Assembly (NCBI RefSeq): GCF_004011175.1
Contig: NZ_RQXX01000004.1
Span: 330,407 to 394,406, forward strand
Source of the DNA: Mesobaculum littorinae
Lineage (GTDB): Bacteria; Pseudomonadota; Alphaproteobacteria; Rhodobacterales; Rhodobacteraceae
Direction: 5' to 3'
DNA: 64,000 nt
In this document: positions 57,278 to 64,000 of the stretch, piece after piece
Layout: each line of letters opens with the position of its first letter
Position numbering within the stretch: the stretch's first letter is position 1
The notes under the pieces: model-generated
Databases searched by the model: none
Told to the model about the DNA's origin: nothing
Seen by the model: the letters and a program-made list of their open reading frames with translations, nothing else
Position numbers and translations under genes: made by a program

Positions 57278-58267
57278 TCAGTCGGCGGACAGCGCCTCGA
57301 CGAAGTCGGTCGCGTTCAGTCCTGCGGCGTCGGCTTCTTCGATCACAGCCGCGACCACTGGTGCAGCGGCTGCGTTGAAGCGTTCGGCCTCTTCCGGCGA
57401 AAGCGTGATAACCTCCTTGCCGTCGGTATTCGCGAAGTCATCGAGAGCGGACTGCCCGACCCTCATCCAGACGTCGTGCCCGTTCCGGGCCGCCTCCCGC
57501 CCGGCATCCTCAAGCACCTGCTGTTCCGCGACCGAGAGCCGATCGTAGCTGTCGCGGTTCATCACGAGGAAGAAGCTCGAGATCGTCGAATCCATGCCTT
57601 GGGTGACGTAGTTCGTCACTTCCGACAGCTTGAACCCCGTAAGCGAGGTCGCGTCGGTCATCGCGCCGTCAATGACCCCGGTCTGCATCGCGTTGTAGAT
57701 CTCAGGCACCGGCATCGAGACGGGGGAACCGCCCCAGGCCTCGACCACCCGCCCCGCGTTTCGGGACGGGACACGGATCTTGAGCCCGTCGAGGTCGTCA
57801 AGCGAGCGCACCGGTTCGTTCGCCATGAGAAGAAGGTTCGGCCCGATGTTCCAGAGCGCGAGGAGTTTTACCCGTCGGTACTCGTCCGACAACATGTCGA
57901 GATTGGCGAGAATCCGATCCGTTCCCATTTCGGGGTCGATGACGCCCGGAAGCTCCGTCAGAAGCGTCTTGGGAAAATTCGACGCCGTATAGCCCGGCAG
58001 CCCGAAGACGATGTCGGCCACGCCGTCGACTGCACGAGCATATTGCTCGGCCGGGCCCGGGCCGAGTTCGCCCCCCATGTAGAGCTGGATCGTCAGTGCG
58101 CCGTCCGTCTCCTCCTCCACCGTGGAAAGCAGGGGCCCGTACATCGGGTCGACGGTGAAGTAGGTCGGCGGCGAGAAATCGGCGAGCTTCAGCTCTTTGG
58201 CTACAGACGACGACGCCGCAAATCCCAACGTCGCAACGATGGCCGCGCCTAGTACGCTCTTTCTCAT
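57278..58267 (-). CDS. dctP: TRAP transporter, periplasmic substrate-binding protein
   Basis: A 329-residue DctP-type binding protein with signal peptide (MRKSVLGAAIVATLGF then AASSSVAK, cleavage about residue 23). LDDLDGLKIRVPSRNAG with the conserved Arg that binds the substrate carboxylate, and YNAMQTGVIDGAMTDATSL are the family motifs. The substrate is an organic acid, by context an aromatic one. It is transcribed separately from dctQM, on the same strand but on the far side of marR, with its own operator-like dyad about 80 bp upstream. Confidence 0.93.
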   Translation of the reverse strand: MRKSVLGAAIVATLGFAASSSVAKELKLADFSPPTYFTVDPMYGPLLSTVEEETDGALTIQLYMGGELGPGPAEQYARAVDGVADIVFGLPGYTASNFPKTLLTELPGVIDPEMGTDRILANLDMLSDEYRRVKLLALWNIGPNLLLMANEPVRSLDDLDGLKIRVPSRNAGRVVEAWGGSPVSMPVPEIYNAMQTGVIDGAMTDATSLTGFKLSEVTNYVTQGMDSTISSFFLVMNRDSYDRLSVAEQQVLEDAGREAARNGHDVWMRVGQSALDDFANTDGKEVITLSPEEAERFNAAAAPVVAAVIEEADAAGLNATDFVEALSAD

Positions 58268-58345
58268 TCAGTTGTCTCCTCCCAGCAGTCGCACCCCAAC
58301 CAGATGCATGCCTTACCCGCCGAAGATGCGGGCAACAGGCCAACA

Positions 58346-58361
58346 AGTAAGTCGGCTTATC
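58346..58361. promoter_or_regulatory. Second MarR-type operator, upstream of dctP
   Basis: AGTAAGTCGGCTTATC matches the dyad at 56678-56693 (GATAAGTTGACTTATC) at 12 of 16 bases, and the similarity extends into the flank (TTATCGTATG here, TTATCATATG there). Both copies have the same orientation relative to the gene they precede. It lies about 79-94 bp before the dctP ATG. Confidence 0.65.
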
Positions 58362-58551
58362 GTATGGCTAGAGAAAGCGTTGGTCAAATGATAGAGATCG
58401 GACCTCAGCGCCGCTGATGCGGATCCTTGTGCCTTTCCCTCCCGGTACTTTCTTGTTTGACACGGGGGAGCAGCCGCGGGCGGTGGCGACAAATGCGTTT
58501 CATGCGATAGCATGCCCAACTGTCTTGTGCGCCGGAGATGTCTCCGCAGTG

Positions 58552-58760
58552 TCAAACACTCGGGCCACGCACACTCAGACTTGACCGCTCAATCAGGTTA
58601 CCACTGACGAGAACGGCTTCGCCTCGCTCCGGCCCTCGATGCGGGAAAGCAGCAGGCGGGTAGCCTCGGCGCCCTGTCCCGCTCCGTCGTGATTGTACGA
58701 GGCCAAGTCGATCTGCGGCAGGGCGGCCGTCGTGCTGTCGTCGAACCCGACCACCGCGAT
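58552..58760 (-). pseudogene. LacI-family regulator, C-terminal remnant
   Basis: On the minus strand IAVVGFDDSTTAALPQIDLA (from 58760) is the conserved VxGFDD region near the end of LacI-type regulators. It is followed by GQGAEATRLLLSRIEGRSEA and, after a frameshift, by GNLIERSSLSV, the usual LxxRxS ending. The DNA-binding and effector domains are absent. Upstream it joins directly to the IS5 remnant, which probably cut the gene. Confidence 0.7.
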
Positions 58761-58769
58761 CTAGGACGG

Positions 58770-59475
58770 GATGCGCCACGCGTTGGCACGACCCTTCCTT
58801 TCAGGCACGTCCGTTCTTCTGGTTCGGGATGATCGGAACAGCCAGCCGTTCGGTGACGGCCGCATGGCACCGGCGCGTATCGTGGGCACCGTCTGTGTTC
58901 GCCGGGGCTCACCTGAGCCGATCTGCTCGTCCCCGGAGATCTGGCCAAGCAGCTCGGGCAGGATCGGGCTGTCGCCATCGCCACTTGAAGTGACCTCGAC
59001 CGCACGGATGTCCGATGTCGCCGTATCCATGGCGAGATGCACCTTGCGCCATTGCCGGCGGCCCTGGATGCCGTTGCTATCCACGAGCAGGCTGAGCGGG
59101 CCATCGGAGCGACCACAGGGGATCTGACCCGCCAAGGTCTTTTGCCTGCGGCACAGGGTACCGAAGTCGGGCACTGCCCAGTCCAGCCCCGCCAGCCGGA
59201 TCAGGCTGGTCTCCATCCCGGCGGTCTGTCGCGTCGCCATTGTCGCCCGGACCGATGGCGCGACATGGCACCCAGCTTGAACAGAACCGTGACCGACGGA
59301 CAAACTTGGATGGCGACCTCCGAGAAGACGGGGGACGGCCGGGTCGCCCTTCCTGCGGCGCCAGCCAGGCCATTTCTTGGTCGACCCATATCAACATCGA
59401 GCCACGCCGGCGCAGCGCCGCGTTGTAGCTGGACCAGTTCGTCGCGCGGTAGGGGGCTTGCTCATGCGGCACGTC
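58770..59475 (-). mobile_element. Decayed IS5-family element
   Basis: Transposase fragments in several frames on the minus strand, in the right order. MPHEQAPYRATNWSSYNAAL then RRRGSMLIWVDQEM starts at 59472. FSEVAIQVCPSVTVLFKL comes next, followed by AGLDWAVPDFGTLCRRQKTL and QIPCGRSDGPLSLLVDSNGI, then RRQWRKVHLAMDTATSDIRA and DGDSPILPELLGQI. The C-terminal catalytic part is incomplete. These are characteristic sequences of IS5-type transposases common in Rhodobacterales. Frameshifts and a deletion after LLVDSNGI show that it is inactive. Terminal repeats were not identified. Confidence 0.82.
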
Positions 59476-59598
59476 TAACCGACTGGATTCGCGCTGTGAC
59501 TCTCACCCAGTCGGATTTCTGCAACAACGCCCTGCAAGGGTGCCATGCGTCACGGACATCTTGCATCGCGCGGCAAAACCGTTAGCTGGAAACTTATT

Positions 59599-59606
59599 AG
59601 CTAGCT
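59599..59606. promoter_or_regulatory. Short dyad upstream of second marR gene
   Basis: AGCTAGCT, an 8-bp palindrome inside the AT-richer TTATTAGCTAGCTTAC, ends 15 bp before the marR ATG at 59622. It may be an autoregulatory site. The symmetry is short, so this is a weak call. Confidence 0.35.
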
Positions 59607-59621
59607 TACGGTTTGGGCGCC

Positions 59622-60056
59622 ATGACACAGTCGAACAAGGAACTTCTCGCATCGGTCTTCGGGCTGGTCCGCGGCATCCGCAAGCAATTCGATGCGCGCG
59701 CCTCGGCTATGGACATGACATATGCCCGTGCCCAGGCGCTAACGCATATCGCCGCGAACGAGGGCCTGACGCAGGTCGAACTGGCCGCGATCCTCGACAT
59801 ACGCACCCCCACCATGAACCGCACGCTGGACCATCTGGAGGCCGCCAAGCTGATCGAGCGGCGGACAACGCGGGAAGACAAGCGCGTGCGCCAGTTGTTC
59901 CTGACGCCACAGGCGCACCGTCAGGCCGATCGGATTGTCAGCTTCACCCATGAACTGCGCGAAGAAGCCTATCGCGGCATCCCGCCCGAAGAGGTCGAGC
60001 AGGCGCTGGCCACGCTCCGCCGCATTCAGGCCAATCTCGACGCGATGGAGGGGTGA
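59622..60056 (+). CDS. MarR-family transcriptional regulator of the efflux operon
   Basis: A 144-residue MarR/EmrR-like regulator. MTYARAQALTHIAANEGLTQ and ELAAILDIRTPTMNRTLDHLEA form the helix-turn-helix, and TTREDKRVRQLFLTPQ is the wing. The ATG at 59622 is preferred over a TTG at 59613. The stop overlaps the next ATG (TGATG), so it is coupled to the efflux pump genes, a layout like the emrRAB system that responds to drug-like hydrophobic compounds. Confidence 0.9.
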   Translation: MTQSNKELLASVFGLVRGIRKQFDARASAMDMTYARAQALTHIAANEGLTQVELAAILDIRTPTMNRTLDHLEAAKLIERRTTREDKRVRQLFLTPQAHRQADRIVSFTHELREEAYRGIPPEEVEQALATLRRIQANLDAMEG

Positions 60057-61683
60057 TGGCCGACGACACTCCCCAGCAGCCCGGCCCGGCCGCCCCGGCG
60101 GCCTTCGTGCCGAAGCCTCCATATCTGGCGGTCGCCTACATGGTCGCCTCGGCGTTCATCGCGCTCACGCAGTCGCTCGGACAGGGTTTCCTGCAGGCGA
60201 ACCTCACGACGCTTGGCGGCGAGTTCGGCGCCTCGCAAAGCGAGACGGCATGGCTGATGGTCGCCTTCATGTCGCCGCGCGCCTGGCTTCCCATCATGCT
60301 TATCAAGATCCGGACGCAGTTCGGCCTGCGCCGCTTCGCCGAGGTCTCGACCCTCATCTATGTCGCGGTCGCCGTCCTGAACCTGTTCGCGACGGATATG
60401 CGCTCGGCGCTGATGGCCGAGACGCTGTCGGGGATCTCGGCCGCGTCGCTTTCGACGCTGGCGTTCCTCTACATGCTGGAGCCCTTCCCGCCTGAGAAGA
60501 AACTGACCATCGGCTTGCCCCTCGCGCTGACATTCATCTCTCTCGGCGCACCGCTGGGGAAGGCGCTGACGCCGCTGATCCTGACAAATGCAAGCTGGAT
60601 CAACATTCTTGCACTGAAACTCGGCATGGCGCTCCTTTGCCTGCCGTTCGTGTACCTTCTGCCTCTTGCGAACACCCCGAAGATGAAGGTCATCAAGACG
60701 CTCGACATGGTCGATTTCGCGCTTCTCGCCGCGGCGTTCGGTGGGCTCATCGCCTGCTTCACCACCGGGCCCATCTATTGGTGGTTCGAGGCGCCGTGGC
60801 TTGGGCAGATCCTGGCGGGCAGCATTGCCCTTCTGGCTTTGGTGCTGGTCATCGAGTTGCATCGGAAAGCACCGCTTCTGGATGTGCGCTGGCTGCTATC
60901 GCCGTCGATGCTGCACCTGACGGCGGTGCTCGTCATCTTCCGCATCGTGCTTTCCGAGCAGACGGCGGGCGCGCCGGGACTGTTCCGCAGCCTCGGGTTC
61001 GCGCCCGCTCAATCGACGCCGGTGTTCTGGGCAATCGCGTTCGGCACGCTCGCCGGCGGGGTAGTCTGCGCGATGATCCTCCGGCCGCAGCGTGTGCCCT
61101 ACATCCACTGGGGGGCGCTGGCGCTTATTGCCGTCGCGGCCGCGCTGGACTCGCATGCGAACGTCACCGTGGCGCCGCGCGACATGATCATCAGCCAGAG
61201 CCTGATCGGCTTTGCCTCTTCCCTGTTTCTCGCCTCGGCCATGGCCTCGGGGCTGCTTTCGGCGCTCATGAAGGGGCCGCAATACCTCTTAAGCTTCATC
61301 ACGATCTTCCTGTCGAGCCAGATTCTGGGCGGGACAATCGGGGCGGGCCTGTTCCGCACGCTCGTTTCCGTTCGCGTCTCGCCCATGGGCAGGCCATCCG
61401 CGACCATCTGGCGGCGGGCGATCCGCTTGTGTCCGAACGGATTGCGCAAACGGCCCGGGGCCTCTCGGTGTCGATGACCGACGCTGGACAGGCAAAGGCC
61501 CAGGCCGTCGTCCGGCTGGGCGCCGAGGTGTCCCGGCAGGCCACCGTCGCCGCCTACAACGACGCCTTCACGGCCATTTCCCTTCTTGCGCTCGCCGCCC
61601 TCGCGGTGCTGAGCGCCCACCTCCTCCTGACCCACCTGCAGGCCCGGATGTCCGCCCCGACGGGCGCGCCGGCCTCTGAATGA
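60056..61683 (+). pseudogene. DHA2/EmrB-type MFS efflux pump, frameshifted near the C-terminus
   Basis: Reads as about 540 residues across two frames. The first frame (60056 to about 61370) has 13 or so membrane segments beginning AVAYMVASAFIALTQSLGQ, with GEFGASQSETAWLMVAFM typical of EmrB. It shifts at 61365-61390, just after GLFRTLVSVR. The correct continuation is in the other frame (HGQAIRDHLAAGDPLVSERI and on through the last helix LLALAALAVLSAHLLLT) to 61683. One base is missing. Without it the last helix would be lost. The substitute frame stops at 61477. The gene is between marR and the fusion-protein gene in one operon. A sequencing error is an alternative. Confidence 0.82.
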
Positions 61684-61696
61684 GAGCGACCCGACC

Positions 61697-62743
61697 ATGC
61701 GCGTTCTGAAGCACAATATCCCGACACTCCTTGTCCTTCTGGCCGGCATCCTCGGCACCCTGCTGATGCTCTGGTCATGGCAGCTGCCGCCATTCGGCCT
61801 GGCCGAGATCCGCACCTCGAACGCCTACGTCCGCGGCAAGGTCACCACCATCTCGGCGCAGGCCACCGGCGAGGTCGTCGAGGTTCTGGTCTCGGACTTC
61901 GCCACCGTTTCCGAAGGCGACGTGCTCGTGCGGATCGACGACCGAAGCGCCCGGCAGGCGCTTGCGCAGGCCGGTGCGCGGCTGGATGCCGCCAAGGCGG
62001 CGCTGGAAACCAATGCGCAGGCCATCCGTTCGGCCCAGGCGACGCTCGGTTCCCGCAAGGCCGCGGCGCAGGCTGCCGAGGCGGCTCTCGAAACCGCACG
62101 TTCGAACACGGATCGACAGCACCAGTTGCAGGAACGGGGTATCGTGTCGGACAGGGAAACCGATGACGCCGATCTCGCACTCCGCCGCGCCGAAGCGGCG
62201 CTGACCGAGGCGACCAGCAATGTCGATGTCGCCGAGGAGTCCGTCGCCACGGCCCGTGTCGCCGAGCGGTCGCTGAGAGCGGAGATCGCCGGCGCCGAAG
62301 CCGCCGTGAACCTGGCCCGGATCGACCTAGAGCACCGGACGGTCCGTGCCCCGGCCGACGGCAGGCTGGGTCAGATCGACGTGCGCCGGGGGCAGTTCGT
62401 CACCGCCGGGTCCTCGCTGGTGTCGCTGGTTCCGCCCGAGGTCTGGGTCATCGCCAACGTCAAGGAAACCGAGCTTGCCGATCTCGTCGAGGGCCAGGAA
62501 GCGCGGTTCACCGTAGATGCCATGCGCGACCGGTCCTTCACGGGCCGCGTCTCGGTCCTCTCCCCCGCGACGGCCTCGGAATTCAGCGTATTGGGCAATT
62601 CCGCGGCCACCGGCAGCTTCACCAAGATCGCGCAGCGCCTGCCCGTCCGGATCGAGATCGACGCAGGGCAACCGGGCGCCGAGCGGCTCACCCCGGGTAT
62701 GTCGGTGGTTCTGCATGCCTCCCGGACGGGATCGGACGAGTAG
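61697..62743 (+). CDS. EmrA/HlyD-type membrane fusion protein
   Basis: A 348-residue periplasmic adaptor. One N-terminal membrane anchor (LLVLLAGILGTLLMLWSW, about 11-28). The biotinyl-lipoyl-like half-motif is at TISAQATGEVVEVLVSDFATVSEGD (about 50-74). A coiled-coil hairpin follows (about 85-195, Ala/Glu/Arg rich), then the second half-motif HRTVRAPADGRLGQIDV (about 215). The C-terminal beta-barrel is present. It would couple the EmrB-type pump to an outer-membrane channel. It is 13 bp downstream of the pump gene and intact, although the pump is frameshifted. Confidence 0.92.
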   Translation: MRVLKHNIPTLLVLLAGILGTLLMLWSWQLPPFGLAEIRTSNAYVRGKVTTISAQATGEVVEVLVSDFATVSEGDVLVRIDDRSARQALAQAGARLDAAKAALETNAQAIRSAQATLGSRKAAAQAAEAALETARSNTDRQHQLQERGIVSDRETDDADLALRRAEAALTEATSNVDVAEESVATARVAERSLRAEIAGAEAAVNLARIDLEHRTVRAPADGRLGQIDVRRGQFVTAGSSLVSLVPPEVWVIANVKETELADLVEGQEARFTVDAMRDRSFTGRVSVLSPATASEFSVLGNSAATGSFTKIAQRLPVRIEIDAGQPGAERLTPGMSVVLHASRTGSDE

Positions 62744-63173
62744 CCGGCTCTCTTGACTGGCCGGGCGTCGCGAACCCGGTTCCCCCCAGCGGATCATATC
62801 GACAGCCTCCGGCGGCAATGGACAGCGGTTCGCCCCGATATTGATACGGCGCCAATGGGCGTGGTTGGGCCGATCATCGCTTGGACCTTCTGTTCGGCGA
62901 TCCGATCGTGACACTCATGGCTGAGCATGGGCTCGAGCGGTGCAAGTTCGACGTTCCGGCGGCCTTCCGACGTGCGGGTGGCTCGAACGAGTTGTTACCG
63001 GCGCAACTCTACCGGACCGATCATGGCGACGGTCCGAGGACAATGGCGAGTGCGGTCTTAAGACCGACCATGTAAAGCGGTTGAAGGAGAACGAGCGGCC
63101 GTCGTCTTGGCCGGCCGCCATCGGGTGGTCCGGTTTCAGTCTTAGTGCGTGACATGTTTCGGCGCCAAGGTAG
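62744..63173. other. Non-coding stretch after the efflux operon
   Basis: About 430 bp. A 64-codon frame (62881-63075) has no recognisable content. No terminator after the fusion-protein gene was seen. Probably decayed DNA continuous with the recombinase remnant that follows. Confidence 0.4.
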
Positions 63174-63799
63174 ATGCCTGCGGCGGGGCTGATCGCGGAA
63201 CTCGAAACGGTGCCCAGTGAACGGCCTCCAGCGCTGGTGGTCGATAGCCCAGGGACGGCTGAGGCCGCGCCGTCTTGTACTGGACCCGCCACGCCTCGCC
63301 GAAGCACGCGAGGAGCGCGACCCGAGCAGGCAGCTCTCCGCAGGGCGATAGCACAGGAGCAGAAGACGATCGGCGGTGCCCTGCGTGCCATACGAGACGA
63401 CATTGCAACCAAGAGCGTCTATGCGATGCTGGGGGCGGCCGGTGAGAAGAAGGAAGCGCCGGAAGCGGAGTTTGCTGCCGTCGAGGCTCCTGCCCTCGAA
63501 TTCCCGGAGGATCTTGCGACGCTCTATCGCGCCCAGGTGGTTGCTCTGGCAGACACGCTCTCGGACCCGAAGATGGTCCATCGCGCCTCCGAGATCCTCG
63601 GCGGGCTGATCGACCGCATTGTCATCCGGCACGAAGCGACGGCCGGGCATTCGGCCGAGATCCGAGGCAAGCCCCCATGATTGTTGGGCTTACGGACGCG
63701 AAAAACCCCGCATCCTCCCCAGATACGGCGTCTGTGCCAAAGTTGGTTGCGGGAGCAGGCAACCGCCGCTTCCTACCTGGCCTTGCCTGCGACGTATGA
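63174..63799 (+). pseudogene. Serine-recombinase C-terminal remnant
   Basis: ALEFPEDLATLYRAQVVALADTLSDP and ASEILGGLIDRIVIRHEA (about 63495-63640; each part of one long helical stretch) match the C-terminal region of large serine recombinases (LHPxLAxxYRRKVxxLxxAL, then EVLRGLIDRIVL). After a stop and frame change, VPKLVAGAGNRRF (about 63735-63775) matches the KVVAGAGFEPATF tail found at the end of many of these proteins. The catalytic resolvase domain is absent. So a phage or island integrase once lay here and is now dead. Confidence 0.65.
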
Positions 63800-63864
63800 A
63801 TCCTCTTTGTGCGCCCGCCGACACGTCGCGGTGACTGCCGGCGGGTCAGGTCGCGGTGTGCAGG

Positions 63865-63969
63865 GTCCTGGCGGCCAGTGTCATGGCGGCCGGTATGGTG
63901 GCGCCCAGTGTGTTGGCGGCCAGTCTCCTGGGGGCCAACGCCTTGGTGGGTCACGTTCCGGCGGGTTGG
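63865..63969. repeat. Seven imperfect 15-bp tandem repeats
   Basis: Units of the type GTCCTGGCGGCCAGT follow each other seven times (63865-63969), the last two diverged. Fifteen-base repeats would code five-residue repeats in any frame. On the minus strand a frame with a strong Shine-Dalgarno (GGGAGGAGAGAC before the ATG at 63984) reads TGRQH, TGRHH, TGRHD, TGRQD. None of the frames fits the A(D/N)LxG consensus of pentapeptide-repeat proteins, so the coding status is unclear. It may be a remnant of such a gene. Confidence 0.6.
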
Positions 63970-64000
63970 ATCCGGTCCGGTCATGTCTCTCCTCCCGTGA

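Noticed and set aside
58780..59130. Plus-strand frames in the IS5 region
   Set aside because: The minus strand carries recognisable transposase fragments in order; the plus-strand frames are their shadows.

Overview
The window is high-GC DNA (about two-thirds G+C by eye) from an alphaproteobacterium, most likely a marine Rhodobacterales (roseobacter-type) strain. The pointers are the TRAP transporter set, a KpsMTE-type capsule exporter with a proline/glycine-rich KpsE N-terminus, a DUF2793 phage-like protein, two RTX proteins of the type I secretion kind, and intrinsic terminators ending in TTTTCGTTT. This assignment is inference from gene content. No rRNA, tRNA or CRISPR array was seen.

Layout. 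(1) 1-6.2 kb: the start of an Hsp70-like gene and a complete oppABCDF peptide-import operon. (2) 6.3-9.2 kb: a large secreted RTX protein. (3) 9.4-41.6 kb: a surface-polysaccharide locus in which every gene reads open. It holds the ABC exporter (kpsT, kpsE and a divergent kpsM), nucleotide-sugar synthesis (glmU, glmS, rfbCBDA for dTDP-rhamnose, a phosphohexomutase, glf for UDP-galactofuranose, a WbpO/TviB-type UDP-HexNAc dehydrogenase), five glycosyltransferases (two resembling galactofuranosyltransferases), three sulfotransferase-like proteins, and a methyltransferase-like protein with a repeat-built coiled coil. An orphan DUF2793 protein and a serralysin-type RTX protease with a small exported partner lie inside it. 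The genes suggest an ABC-exported polysaccharide with rhamnose, galactofuranose and N-acetylhexosaminuronate, possibly sulfated. The coiled-coil protein is the best candidate for something new: its domain order recalls the WbdD chain-length ruler.

(4) 41.8-43.4 kb: a decayed IS3 element and noncoding DNA mark the edge of the locus. (5) 43.4-52.6 kb: an Lrp/MFS pair, an SDR pseudogene, and a ferric-chelate uptake locus in visible decay. Its TonB receptor has a nonsense codon and a frameshift, one FecCD permease is frameshifted and the other is truncated. The ATPase and an NtaA-like flavin monooxygenase remain open. (6) 52.8-58.4 kb: an aromatic-acid module of TRAP transporter DctPQM, an FAD hydroxylase like 3-hydroxybenzoate 4-hydroxylase, and a MarR regulator. 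Near-identical dyads upstream of the hydroxylase and of dctP imply one MarR regulon. (7) 58.5-64 kb: LacI and IS5 remnants, a marR-emrB-emrA type efflux operon with a frameshifted pump, a serine-recombinase remnant and a 15-bp tandem repeat.

The contrast between an intact left 41 kb and a lesion-rich right 22 kb is itself notable. It suggests that the right part is accessory DNA under weak selection, although uncorrected sequencing errors cannot be excluded from sequence alone.
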